The position numbers and the translations under genes were made by a program. The notes below the pieces were generated by a model, which worked only from the letters and a program-made list of their open reading frames with translations, did not search any database and was not told the DNA's origin. From positions 5,208,001-5,272,000 of the forward strand of contig NZ_CP128361.1 of the NCBI RefSeq assembly GCF_030345075.1: a stretch of DNA of 64,000 bases. Direction: 5' to 3'. Every line of letters begins with the position of its first letter. Within the stretch, counting starts at the first letter, position 1. Source of the DNA: Solwaraspora sp. WMMA2065. GTDB lineage: Bacteria; Actinomycetota; Actinomycetes; Mycobacteriales; Micromonosporaceae. This document shows, in pieces, positions 36,653 to 46,055 of this stretch.

Positions 36653-38547
36653 CGACGACGGTGGTGGCACCGGTGGAGGTGGTCGGCGTCGGTTTCCTGG
36701 CCCGCCACCTCGCGGCGCGGCTGACCTGGCCAGCCGGCCAGGGCACAGGGATCCGGCTCCTGGTCGCCGAGCTCAGCGATGTGGACAGCCATCACGACAC
36801 GATGGTGGAATGCGTCGGGCTCGGCCAGTCTCTGCTGTTCGTAGGCACGTGGCGCGCCCTGGTGTACGTGGGGCCGATGTGGATTCCCAGCCGATCCGGC
36901 TGCCCCCGCTGCCTGGTGATCCGGGTGGCGAACTCTCCGTTCGGCCCGGACCTGGACGGCGAGAAGATGCCGGAGTCGTCGGGCCGGGACACCCGGACCT
37001 GGTCGTTGCGTCCGGCCGCGCTGGGAATGGTCGAACGCTACGCCCAGGCTGCCCTGGGCGGCGCACTGCTGGCCCCGGGGCGGGTGCTCGTGCTGGACAC
37101 CGAAGCCGGGACGGCCGAGCCTCAGGTCCTGCTGCCCGATTCGACCTGCGCCGGCTGCGGCCGGCCGGCGTCGTCGACGCTGCCGTCGTTCACCCCGACC
37201 GGCACCGCACTGCCGAAGTTGGCGCCGGAGACCCTGCGTACCCGGCAACTGGACGTCGCCACCCTCGGCACGGACTACCTGTTTCAGGGCCTGGGGTTGT
37301 TCAAGGAGCTCCGGCAGGACCTGCAGAGCCCGTACGGGGCCTGCTCCGTCGAGTTGACCACCCGCTGGGGACGGCGGGAGCCGGCCATCGGCCGGGCCCG
37401 CAGCTACGCGGACAGCCGCACGATCGCCGTGCTGGAGGGTCTGGAGCGTTACGCCGGCCTGCATCGGGGCGGTCGGCGGGCACCGGTGCGCGCGGCCTAC
37501 GCCGATGTCGCGGACCGGGCCCTCCACCCACCCCGGCTCGGCGTGCACCCCGCGAGTTCGTACGCCCGGGAGGGCTTCCGGTACCGGGCCTTCGATCCGG
37601 ACATCGTCGTCGACTGGGTGTGGGCGTACTCGTTCCGGACGGGAGGCCCGGTCCTGGTGCCCGAACGGTCCGCCTTCTGGGGGCCGCGGCACGACCAGGA
37701 GGTGTCGTTCTGTTACGACACCTCCAACGGATGCGCTCTTGGCAACTCTGTCGAGGAAGCAGTCCTGCACGGCCTGCGAGAGGTAGCCGAACGCGACTCG
37801 TTCCTGCTCACCTGGTACCGACGCCTGGCCCTGCCGGAAGTGGAGCTGCCCACCGACGGTGAACTGGGCGCGCTGCTGCGCAAGGCGAAACTGTTCACCG
37901 GCTTCGACGTACGCTGCTTCCAGTCTACGATGGAGTACCGACTGCCGACGTTCTGGCTGGTGGCGTGCCGATCGCAGCCAGGCGACGGGCCGGCTCTTCT
38001 TGCCGGCTCCGGGGCCCACCCGGATCCACGGCAGGCTGTCGCCGGCGGACTCCACGAACTCATCGGCAGCATCCTGGCCACCCGGCACAGCTATCCGCGT
38101 CGGCGGCCGGAGGCGTTACGGATGTTGGCCGATCCGACGCTGGTCCGGCGGATGGAGGACCACTCCCTGGTGGGAGCCCTGCCCGAGGCACGCGACCGTT
38201 ACTCGTTCCTGCTCGACACCGCCCAGCCGACCGTTGCGCTGGACGAGGTCGCGGCCACCGTCGCGGTGCACGACCCGGACATTCGGGGCGATCTGCATCA
38301 GGCTGTCGGTGACCTGCTGGCCGTCGGACTGGACGTGCTGGTCGTCAACCAGACGATGCCCGAGCTGGCCCGCAACGGGCTGCACTGCACCCGGGTGATC
38401 GTGCCCGGCCTGGTGCCGATGACCTTCGGCCATCTGAACCGGCGTACCGAAGGGCTGCCGCGCCTCACCGACGGCTCGGACCTGCCCTACCGCAGTCAAC
38501 TGGCCGGCGGAGAGGAGGTGGGGGATGTACCGCACCCCTTCCCCTGA
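36649..38547 (+). CDS. nosG: YcaO cyclodehydratase, NosG type (azoline formation)
   Basis: A 632-residue protein from ATG 36649 overlapping nosH by 4 bp. CPRC and CAGC near residues about 85-170 suggest a zinc site. The YcaO domain shows RSYADSRTIAVLEGLERYA and SNGCALGNSVEEAVLHGLREVAERD, with ATP-contacting Glu residues. The C-terminus ends HPFP, the Pro-rich tail of azoline-forming YcaO proteins. It uses ATP to convert core Cys residues to thiazolines. Confidence 0.92.
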   Translation: MTTTVVAPVEVVGVGFLARHLAARLTWPAGQGTGIRLLVAELSDVDSHHDTMVECVGLGQSLLFVGTWRALVYVGPMWIPSRSGCPRCLVIRVANSPFGPDLDGEKMPESSGRDTRTWSLRPAALGMVERYAQAALGGALLAPGRVLVLDTEAGTAEPQVLLPDSTCAGCGRPASSTLPSFTPTGTALPKLAPETLRTRQLDVATLGTDYLFQGLGLFKELRQDLQSPYGACSVELTTRWGRREPAIGRARSYADSRTIAVLEGLERYAGLHRGGRRAPVRAAYADVADRALHPPRLGVHPASSYAREGFRYRAFDPDIVVDWVWAYSFRTGGPVLVPERSAFWGPRHDQEVSFCYDTSNGCALGNSVEEAVLHGLREVAERDSFLLTWYRRLALPEVELPTDGELGALLRKAKLFTGFDVRCFQSTMEYRLPTFWLVACRSQPGDGPALLAGSGAHPDPRQAVAGGLHELIGSILATRHSYPRRRPEALRMLADPTLVRRMEDHSLVGALPEARDRYSFLLDTAQPTVALDEVAATVAVHDPDIRGDLHQAVGDLLAVGLDVLVVNQTMPELARNGLHCTRVIVPGLVPMTFGHLNRRTEGLPRLTDGSDLPYRSQLAGGEEVGDVPHPFP

Positions 38548-40021
38548 CCGGATCACCGAGCACCTGCGGCGGCTACGTGAGGATCCGCAGTCGGTCAACG
38601 CACCCGAGTGGCGGGTGGACTACCCGGACGGGCCGTGGCCGGTGAAAGTGTACCAGGGCGGAAGCCGGGTGCCGCCGGACGGGCCACTGGCCCGGGTGTT
38701 AAGTGGATCGGTCGCGGTCACCGCGGTACGGGGTCCGCGGGCCACTCTGCGTCGCGCCGTGCCGTCCGGCGGTGCGATGCACCCCACCGAGGTGTACGTC
38801 CTGTGCACCCGCACCGATCGGCTCTGGTACGTCGACCCGTACCGCATGGAACTGCTCGCGCTGCCGGCGGACCGACCGAGCCGTCTGCTGCGTGCGGGTC
38901 TGCGGCTCCCGCCCGAGGCCGCCCTGCCGCCCGTCATGCTGATCCTGACCAGCCGCTTCTGGAAGAACTTCTACAAGTACGGAAACTTCTCCTTCAGACT
39001 CGGCTCCGTCGACGTCGGCGTCGTGCTCGGTCGGCTGCTCCGGCTGGCCGAGACCGAGTTCGGGGCGGCCCTCGTCCGTACCGACTTCGTCGATGCCATG
39101 GTCAACGCCGCCGTCGGCCTGGACGGCCGGACCGAGAGCACGTACGCCGTCGTCGGTTGCGGCCCTGCGGAGGCGGCCGGCGGGGCAGGACGGGCCGGTC
39201 CGGCTCCGGGCGAGGCACCCCGCCTGTGGGAACGGTCCCGGCGCGTCAAACGGTCCCCGCTGTTCGACCTCGTCCAGGTGAGCGCCCAAGCGCTGCCGCC
39301 GGACCCGGTGCCGGTCCGTGTCTGGTCGGAGGTGCCGGTCCGCGCCGGGTCGGAGGTGCCGGTCCGCGCCGGGTCGGAGGTGCCGGTCCGCGCCGGGTCG
39401 GTGGCGCTGCCTGCGGCAACGCCGGTGGACCTCGACGACCCCCGGGTCCTCGTGCGTCGCCGCTCCGGCGGCCGCGCGTTCACCGGCCGGCCCGCCGATC
39501 CGGCGCAGCTGTCCACCGTGCTGCGCTGCGCCGAGGCCGCCGGCGTGCTGCTGCGCGGCCGCGCGGACCCGGCTGTGCCGGACGTCCGACTGTTCGTGGC
39601 GGCACACCGGGTGCGGGGCGTGCCGACCGGCTGGTACGCATACCGTCCGGATGTGCTCACCCCGGCCGGTCGGTGCCCCGACCCCGAAATCGGTCCCCGC
39701 CTGCAGTCCGCCCTGTTCGGCAGCAGCGTGAACGCCGAACTGGCGGCCTTCACCGTGCATGTCGTCGCCTCCCCCCGCCAGGGGTGCCGGTCGGCCCGGC
39801 ACTACCGCACCCAGCAGCTGGCGGTGGGCGTGGCGTTGGAAGCCACCGTCCTGGCCGCGACGGCCGTGAACCTGGGCAACCATCCGTTTCTCGGGTTCGA
39901 CGCCGGTGCGGTGGACGCGGCGTACGGCCTGGACGGGCAGGACGGCGGCACGCAAGCACAGATCTGTGTCGGAGCCGTACATGCCGGTGACGAGTGGGAG
40001 GTGGCGGTGAGGCCCCGATGA
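38525..40021 (+). CDS. nosF: FMN-dependent azoline dehydrogenase, NosF type
   Basis: A 498-residue SagB-type nitroreductase-like protein, overlapping nosG by 23 bp. Two halves with nitroreductase-fold features (RAVPSGGAMHPTEVYVLC early; VRRRSGGRAFTGRPAD and HYRTQQLAVGVALEAT later) suggest a tandem arrangement. It oxidises thiazolines to thiazoles with FMN. A 24-bp tandem repeat in frame (39325-39396) lengthens the interdomain linker. It overlaps the next gene by 4 bp (ATGA). Confidence 0.88.
   Translation: MYRTPSPDRITEHLRRLREDPQSVNAPEWRVDYPDGPWPVKVYQGGSRVPPDGPLARVLSGSVAVTAVRGPRATLRRAVPSGGAMHPTEVYVLCTRTDRLWYVDPYRMELLALPADRPSRLLRAGLRLPPEAALPPVMLILTSRFWKNFYKYGNFSFRLGSVDVGVVLGRLLRLAETEFGAALVRTDFVDAMVNAAVGLDGRTESTYAVVGCGPAEAAGGAGRAGPAPGEAPRLWERSRRVKRSPLFDLVQVSAQALPPDPVPVRVWSEVPVRAGSEVPVRAGSEVPVRAGSVALPAATPVDLDDPRVLVRRRSGGRAFTGRPADPAQLSTVLRCAEAAGVLLRGRADPAVPDVRLFVAAHRVRGVPTGWYAYRPDVLTPAGRCPDPEIGPRLQSALFGSSVNAELAAFTVHVVASPRQGCRSARHYRTQQLAVGVALEATVLAATAVNLGNHPFLGFDAGAVDAAYGLDGQDGGTQAQICVGAVHAGDEWEVAVRPR
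39325..39402 (+). repeat. In-frame 24-bp tandem repeat in nosF linker
   Basis: Three perfect 24-bp copies (39325-39348, 39349-39372, 39373-39396) encode SEVPVRAG repeats; a degenerate copy precedes them and a partial one follows. They sit in the flexible stretch between the two halves of the dehydrogenase. Confidence 0.9.
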
Positions 40022-42630
40022 CCGGTGATTTCAGCCCGTACATGCTGTTCCGGCGGGGCACGTTGGGACTGCCCGCGCTGCGCGGTCTGGTGCCCGAGCG
40101 GTTCTGGGCGCTGCTGGACGAAGCGGAGGAGGCGGCCCGACGGCGGGTGCCGCTGCGCGAGAAGCTCGCCGACGCGTTGTACGCCGCAGTCCCGCTCGGT
40201 GCGGCCGAGCACCGGCGGGAACTGCTCGCGATCCGGCGGGCGGTGCACAACGACCGAATGCCACCCCCGCCGTCCCGCCCGGACCTGCTCGCCGACCCGG
40301 TCGGGGGCCTGCTCGACGAGTGGCGCGTCGAACGCGGCATCGCCGACGGGCTGGCGGTCCGGGCCGAGGAGGCGCTGGCAGCGGAGCTGACCGCAGGACG
40401 GCAGGCGTTGGCCGAGGTCGCCCGGGGTGAGGACTTCCAGCGCGGGGTGCAACTGTCCGGCGAGGACGTCCACCGAGAGGTGATGGCCTACGCCGCGAAC
40501 CCGTTGGAAGCCAGGCGCAAGGCCAGCCGGACGCGCCGAGCCGAGAGCACGGTGACCAGCTTCGCCTACCGGGTGGCACTGAAACCCTCGCCGTTCGGCG
40601 CGTTCACCGAAATCGGCGCCGGTTCGTGGGAGCCGATGCCCGCGGCGGCGGTTCGGCGTACCCAGGTCCGGCTCAGTGTCGGGCTGGTCATGTGGATGCT
40701 GCACCAGTTGCACCGGATCGACGGGGCGGACGATCTGCTGCGGGTCCGGTTGAACAACTCGCTGCGGGTCCAGGACGGCCGTGCTGTCTTCGTCCGCCGA
40801 CCCATCGAGGGCTCTGAGGACGGGTTCGAGCCGGACAAGGTGGTCGTCGCCCGACACACCGACCTGGTGCGGGCACTGACGACGATCCTCGGAACGGGCG
40901 ATCTGAGCGTCACCGAGCTGTGCGGCCGATTGGTCGCCGTGGGACTGCCGGCAGCGTCCGCCCGGGACACCGTGGAGAAGCTGATCCGGTTGGGGCTGTG
41001 CCACCGCGGGCTCGGGCTGCCGGACCAGACCACCGACCTGGCGGGGGAGGCCGCCGTCCGGCTGCGCCGCCTCGGCACCCCGCAGGCGGTGACGTGCGCC
41101 GAGATCTTCGAACGTCTGCGAGGGATCGAACGGACGTACGGCGCGACGGGGGCCCGACATCGGACTGAGCTGCTCGCCCAGCTCAGGGCGCTGGTGCGGC
41201 GGTTCGCCGAGGTGTGCGGCGGCCCACCTCCGGCACCGGAGGCGATGCGGGCGGCGCTATACGAGGACGTCGGCACCACCAATCGGCCCAGGTCCTGGCG
41301 GCCGCAGGTGCTCGCCGCCAACCGGGCCAACCTGGACCTGCTGCAGCGGCTGGTCCCCGTTCTGGACGACGCCACGATCGAGAAGCTGGGCCTGTACGGG
41401 TTCTTCGTCCAGCGGTTCGGTGCCACCGCGCAGGTGCCTCTCGTCGAGGTGTACCGGCAGTTCTCCGAGCTGCCGCCGGCAGCGGCCAGCGCGGTGATGT
41501 GCGGTGTGGACGATCCCACCAGTGCCACGGTGCTCGGGCTGCGGGAGGACTTCTTCCGCCTGCTGCGGTCCCGGCTGGCCGCCGACCCGACGGCCGAGCG
41601 GTTGATCCTGGACCCGGCTGACCTCGCGGCGTTCGTGGACCGGCTGCCGCCCTGGGTGGCACCGTGGCGTTCGGCGGCGTACCGGGTGCAGTTCGACGCC
41701 GGGAGCGGCACCGCCGTTGTCAATGGCATGACCACCGGGCGAGGGGTGTTCTTCTCCCGTTTCTGTGAGCTGATGGAGCCCGAGGACCCCGACGGCTGGA
41801 GCCTGGCGGCGGTGTTGCGCCGGCACGTCGCCCGCAGCGCTCCCCGGCAGACCGACCTCACGGTGGTGCTGGGCCTGAACTTCAACCTGCATCCCCGGCT
41901 GAGTCCGGTGGAGCTGGTGTACCCGGGTTCGGTGGCGGTACCCGGCGGTGCCGCGACGCTGACCCTGGCTGACCTCAGCGTGCGTGCTGACCGGCAGGGG
42001 CACCGACTGGTGCTGGTGTCCGACCGTGACGGGCAGCCGATCGACCTGGTGCCGTTGAACTTCCTCTACCCGGCGGCGGCACCCATGCTGTACCGGTTCC
42101 TTTGCGTCTTCGCGCCGACGCGGACGTACCGGGGCGGGCTGTGGGACCAGCTGGAGCGTGCCGACGGGCCGTACGTGGGCCCGCGGCCCCGGCTGCTCCT
42201 CGGTGATCTCGTGCTGGACCGCCGGTCGTGGCGGTTCGACGTTGACGACCTGCCGGCCCTGGCGCAGCTCGAACGGTACGAGGTCGGCGGGTTGGCGGAT
42301 TTCGACTCCTGGCGTCGATCCGTTGGCCTGCCGCGACAGATGTTCTTCCGGCTGGTGCCACCGCGGGTGGTGCCGCACGGTGAGCGGGACCTGCTCGCCG
42401 AGACGCGGCAGTGGGCGCTGGCGGCCCGCAGCGCCCGCCTCCACAAACCGCACTACCTCGATACGCGCAATCCCTTCCTGGTCCACGTCTTCGCGAAGCA
42501 GGCGAGGGCGCTTCGCGGGGGATCCGTGGTGCTCCACGAGTGCCTGCCCCAGACAGCGGACCAGGACGGGGCGACCGGGGCCGAGGAGTTCTTCGTGGAG
42601 TTCAACCGGAGGGTGACCGATGTCGGGTGA
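40018..42630 (+). CDS. nosE: Lantibiotic-dehydratase-like glutamyl-tRNA-dependent glutamylation protein, NosE type
   Basis: An 870-residue protein from ATG 40018. KPSPFGAFTEIGAGSWEP near residue about 190 is the lantibiotic dehydratase N-terminal signature; ASRTRRAESTVTSFAYR precedes it. In thiopeptide systems this half uses glutamyl-tRNA to activate Ser/Thr of the core, and a separate small protein carries out elimination. It overlaps nosF (ATGA) and nosD (11 bp), so the proteins are probably made in step. Confidence 0.9.
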   Translation: MTGDFSPYMLFRRGTLGLPALRGLVPERFWALLDEAEEAARRRVPLREKLADALYAAVPLGAAEHRRELLAIRRAVHNDRMPPPPSRPDLLADPVGGLLDEWRVERGIADGLAVRAEEALAAELTAGRQALAEVARGEDFQRGVQLSGEDVHREVMAYAANPLEARRKASRTRRAESTVTSFAYRVALKPSPFGAFTEIGAGSWEPMPAAAVRRTQVRLSVGLVMWMLHQLHRIDGADDLLRVRLNNSLRVQDGRAVFVRRPIEGSEDGFEPDKVVVARHTDLVRALTTILGTGDLSVTELCGRLVAVGLPAASARDTVEKLIRLGLCHRGLGLPDQTTDLAGEAAVRLRRLGTPQAVTCAEIFERLRGIERTYGATGARHRTELLAQLRALVRRFAEVCGGPPPAPEAMRAALYEDVGTTNRPRSWRPQVLAANRANLDLLQRLVPVLDDATIEKLGLYGFFVQRFGATAQVPLVEVYRQFSELPPAAASAVMCGVDDPTSATVLGLREDFFRLLRSRLAADPTAERLILDPADLAAFVDRLPPWVAPWRSAAYRVQFDAGSGTAVVNGMTTGRGVFFSRFCELMEPEDPDGWSLAAVLRRHVARSAPRQTDLTVVLGLNFNLHPRLSPVELVYPGSVAVPGGAATLTLADLSVRADRQGHRLVLVSDRDGQPIDLVPLNFLYPAAAPMLYRFLCVFAPTRTYRGGLWDQLERADGPYVGPRPRLLLGDLVLDRRSWRFDVDDLPALAQLERYEVGGLADFDSWRRSVGLPRQMFFRLVPPRVVPHGERDLLAETRQWALAARSARLHKPHYLDTRNPFLVHVFAKQARALRGGSVVLHECLPQTADQDGATGAEEFFVEFNRRVTDVG

Positions 42631-43630
42631 CGTCTGGCGCAGTCTGCACGTGCACCGGCTCGGCGGGCAGGACGCGCTCCTGACCGACGGGCTGGGTCCG
42701 GCGCTGACCGCCCTGCGGGCGCAGGGCCGCGTCCGCAGGGCGTTCTTCCTGCGGTACTGGGAGGGCGGGCACCACGTCCGGGTACGCGTCCGGTGCGCCC
42801 CGGCGGTCGCCGACTCCGTCGTGGCGGACCTGGCCGGGGCGCTGACCCGGTACCTGCGCACCCACCCGGAGGACCGTTCGTTCGACCTCGACGAGTTCGC
42901 GCGGATCGCACAGCCCACGATGGCCGCGCTGGAGGGGGTTCCAACGGGAAGCACGTATCCGCCGGGCACCGTCCGCGAGGCACCGTACGTCCCCGAGTAC
43001 GACAAGTACGGTGGACCTGCGGGGGTGGCCGTCGCCGAGGAGTTCTTCGACCGCAGCGCCAGCCTGGCGCTGAGCGTACTGCCGCAGGTGGTCGAACGGC
43101 CCGGACGTCGGCTTGGTCTGGGCTTCACGATGATGCTGCGGGGTCTCGATGCGGCGGGGTTGTCGCCGGCGGAAGCCGCGACGTTCCTGCGCCACTACTG
43201 CCTCATATGGTCGCCCTACGTCTTCGACGAGTTCCTCGATACCTGGCCGCAGCTCCTGGCGCAACGGCGGGACCCGGTGGCCGCCCTGACCGGGCGGCTG
43301 CTCGCCGCACGACCGCTGACCGACGGCTACAGCACTGCGGTACGGGCCGCCGTCGCCGCGGTGGCGGTTGATGCGACGGTGCTGCCGGCGGTGACGTTGG
43401 CCGGCCCGGACGCCGACCCGGCACGCCGCCGCCGGGTGCTGGTGGTCAGTTTCCTGCATACCCACAACAACCGGCTCGGTCTGACCCCGGAACAGGAGGC
43501 GTTCCTGGGCTACCTGGGGCACCACGTGCTCGCCGAGTGGGCCGGCACCGCCCCGGACCAGGAGCTGCTGCAGCAGACCCGCGCCGAACGGGCACAGCGG
43601 CTCAGTGCCCTGAGTCATCCCGTTTCCTGA
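42620..43630 (+). CDS. nosD: Split LanB elimination domain, NosD type (thiopeptide-type bacteriocin domain)
   Basis: A 336-residue protein from ATG 42620. VWRSLHVHRLGGQDALLTDGL and FFLRYWEGGHHVRVRVRC are characteristic of the SpaB_C/TIGR03891-type domain. Its coupling to nosE indicates that it removes glutamate to form Dha/Dhb. NosO has a related fold, so the assignment of which copy cyclises and which eliminates rests on neighbours: this one overlaps nosE, the other follows nosN. Confidence 0.8.
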   Translation: MSGDVWRSLHVHRLGGQDALLTDGLGPALTALRAQGRVRRAFFLRYWEGGHHVRVRVRCAPAVADSVVADLAGALTRYLRTHPEDRSFDLDEFARIAQPTMAALEGVPTGSTYPPGTVREAPYVPEYDKYGGPAGVAVAEEFFDRSASLALSVLPQVVERPGRRLGLGFTMMLRGLDAAGLSPAEAATFLRHYCLIWSPYVFDEFLDTWPQLLAQRRDPVAALTGRLLAARPLTDGYSTAVRAAVAAVAVDATVLPAVTLAGPDADPARRRRVLVVSFLHTHNNRLGLTPEQEAFLGYLGHHVLAEWAGTAPDQELLQQTRAERAQRLSALSHPVS

Positions 43631-43650
43631 CCCCACGCCGGAGGACGATC

Positions 43651-44889
43651 ATGGACGTGACCGCCACCCCCTACCCGTTCGCGCGCACCAGGCCCTTCGT
43701 GGAGCCACCACAGTGGGCCTGGATCCGCGAACACGCCCCGGTGACCCGGGTGAAGTTGGCCAGCGGCGACCCGGCCTGGGTGGTCACCCGGTACGAGGAT
43801 GTCCGGACCGCCCTGGTCGATCCCCGCTTCAGCCGTTCGATCAACCGGGCGGACGCCGCCCGGGTCGACACGGGATACCAGGCCGACCGGTCGAGCCCCG
43901 CGTTCACCTTCGGGTCCTCGATCTCCGAACCGCCGGGACACACCCGATGGCGACGGATCGTGGCGAAGGCGTTCACCCAGCGGCAGGCGGATGCGATGCG
44001 GCCGCGCATCGCCGAACATGTCGAAGAGATTCTGGATGGGATCGCCGCACGGGGTGACCAGTTCGACCTGATGGCGGACTTCGCCTACGAGCTGCCCATC
44101 CGGGTGATGGGCGACCTGCTCGGCGTCGAGGTCGAGAACCGGCCCGAGTTCGTGGAGCTCGCGACCAAGCTCACCCGGCGGGACATGCGGTCGTCGTTCG
44201 CCGAGTACGGCGAGGCGATCAGCGGCATCGGCCGGTATGCTGCCCGGCTCATCTCGCGCAAGCGTCGCGATCTCGGCGAGGACCTGCTGAGTCGGCTCAT
44301 CACGCTTCGGGACGAGGACGAGTCACAGCTGTCCACCGAGGAGCTGATCTCCACGGTGATCCTGCTTCTCATGGCCGGATACGAGAGCACCGCCGTGCAG
44401 TTGGGCAACGCGTTCTTCGCACTGTTCCTCAACCCCACCCAGCTGGCCCTGCTCCGGGAACGGCCCGACCTGATTGGCACCGGGGTGGAGGAACTGCTGC
44501 GGTGGGCACAGATGGGCACCGGGTTCGCGGTGGCGAAGTACGCCACCGCCGACATCGAGGTGGGTGGAACCACGATCCCGGCCGGCGCAACCGTCTTCGT
44601 CTCGCTCGGGTCGGGCAACCGTGACACCTCCGTCTTCGGCGTGAACGCCGACGTGCTGGACCTCGCCAGGCCGTCGGCGACCAACCAGCTCGCCTTCAGC
44701 CACGGGCCGCACTTCTGCCTCGGCGCAGCCCTCGCCCGGTGCGAGATGCAGGAGTGCATATCCCGGGTGCTGGCGCGGTTTCCGCACCTCCGCCCCGCCG
44801 GCGAACTCTCCGACGTGGTGTTGGCGAGCAACCTGTTCACCTACTACCCGGGGGAACTGCGGCTGACGATTTCCGGGGACGAACGATGA
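43651..44889 (+). CDS. Cytochrome P450, thiopeptide tailoring
   Basis: A 412-residue canonical P450: AGYESTAVQ in the I helix, EELLRWAQ (ExxR), and FSHGPHFCLGAALARCEM around the heme Cys. It resembles the P450 at 26144-27436 more than its two downstream neighbours. It probably oxidises the peptide (Glu6, pyridine or indole) as NosB/NosC or the extra nocathiacin P450s do. It follows nosD by 20 bp and overlaps the next P450 by 4 bp. Confidence 0.88.
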   Translation: MDVTATPYPFARTRPFVEPPQWAWIREHAPVTRVKLASGDPAWVVTRYEDVRTALVDPRFSRSINRADAARVDTGYQADRSSPAFTFGSSISEPPGHTRWRRIVAKAFTQRQADAMRPRIAEHVEEILDGIAARGDQFDLMADFAYELPIRVMGDLLGVEVENRPEFVELATKLTRRDMRSSFAEYGEAISGIGRYAARLISRKRRDLGEDLLSRLITLRDEDESQLSTEELISTVILLLMAGYESTAVQLGNAFFALFLNPTQLALLRERPDLIGTGVEELLRWAQMGTGFAVAKYATADIEVGGTTIPAGATVFVSLGSGNRDTSVFGVNADVLDLARPSATNQLAFSHGPHFCLGAALARCEMQECISRVLARFPHLRPAGELSDVVLASNLFTYYPGELRLTISGDER

Positions 44890-46055
44890 GCGCTACGCCG
44901 TTGGCCGCCGGCACGCTCCCGGCCGGTCTGCTCTGGGACGCGGACCGGGGACGGCTGAAGGTCCGTGACCCTCGGCTGGCCGAGATCGTGCTCCGGGATC
45001 AGCACATCATCACGGGCGTCGACCACGGCAAGTCGGGCCGGGTGGGTGAGCTTCCCCCGCCCGGAGTCGCGCCGACGATCACGCAGTTCTTCGAGATGTG
45101 GTACACGGTCGGCGAGCACTATGCCGTGTTCAACAGTGAGTTGCGCAAGGTGTTCATTCCCCGTGCGGTGCAGGCGTTCGGTGCGGCGTTCCGGGCCGAG
45201 GCGGACCGTCTGGTGGCCGGCATGCCGGCCCGGGGCGACCTGGCTCGTGACTATCTGTCGCCGTACCTGACGCACAGCACCTTCCTGATGCTCGGCGTAC
45301 CGGGGCAGGAATGGGGTCGCCTGGCCAAGGTCTCCCGGCTGGTGATCCACCTGTTCAAACAGCAACTGCTGGGCGTCACCGAGTACGGCGAGCGGGAGCA
45401 GACCGCCTTTGCCACCACCATGCTCTATCTCAAGCGGCTGACCGACGAGCTACTCGCCGGACCCGGCACCCAGCCGTTCCTGACGGCGGCCCGCCAGCTC
45501 GCCACGGTCGACTCCAGCAACTGGCCCATCGCCGCCCTGATCGGGCAGCTCCTCATGGCCGGGATCGAGCCGATGATCGTTGGGTCGAGTATCGCGTGCC
45601 GCGAGATCTGGTCGTCTCCTCACCTGCGGGAGTCGATCCAGCGCGAGCTGGTGGACACCGGCGAGATCGCCGAGGAGATGCTGCGACAGAATCCTCCGTT
45701 CGGCAACATCTTCCGGTTCGTCAGCCAGCCGTGTGACTGCCTGGGTGTCCAACTGCCGCCCGGCACGATCGTCGCGGTGGACACGGCTGCGGTCAACCTC
45801 AGCCACCACCCTGCGGCCGATCCGGCCCGGGGCTGCCCGGTCCGGCCCAGTGAGCTGCTCACCTTCGGTAAGGGCACGCACTACTGCCTGGGCGCGCACA
45901 GCGCACGGCTGCAGATCGCCACCGGGCTGCGCCAGTTGGTCCACGGGGCTCCCGGCCTGGAAGTGGACGTCGCTGCGGTTCGCATCGACACGAGCAACAA
46001 CCTCAAGGAGGTACGGACGATCCCCTACCGGATCGGGAGCGACGATGTCGGCTGA
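44886..46055 (+). CDS. Atypical cytochrome P450 (paralogue 1)
   Basis: A 389-residue P450-like protein from ATG 44886. It keeps the heme motif FGKGTHYCLGAHSARLQI and EMLR (ExxR). Its I-helix motif is LLMAGIEPMIVG, so the usual Thr after Glu is Pro. The N-terminus GLLWDADRGRLKVRDPRLAEIVLRDQHI is close to that of the next gene, so the two arose by duplication. Such changes suggest unusual chemistry in tailoring, such as ether or C-C bond formation, but that is inference. Confidence 0.85.
   Translation: MSATPLAAGTLPAGLLWDADRGRLKVRDPRLAEIVLRDQHIITGVDHGKSGRVGELPPPGVAPTITQFFEMWYTVGEHYAVFNSELRKVFIPRAVQAFGAAFRAEADRLVAGMPARGDLARDYLSPYLTHSTFLMLGVPGQEWGRLAKVSRLVIHLFKQQLLGVTEYGEREQTAFATTMLYLKRLTDELLAGPGTQPFLTAARQLATVDSSNWPIAALIGQLLMAGIEPMIVGSSIACREIWSSPHLRESIQRELVDTGEIAEEMLRQNPPFGNIFRFVSQPCDCLGVQLPPGTIVAVDTAAVNLSHHPAADPARGCPVRPSELLTFGKGTHYCLGAHSARLQIATGLRQLVHGAPGLEVDVAAVRIDTSNNLKEVRTIPYRIGSDDVG

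Noticed and set aside
36589-38088. Long minus-strand frame inside nosG
   Set aside because: Antisense shadow; the plus strand encodes YcaO motifs with overlapping starts in an operon.
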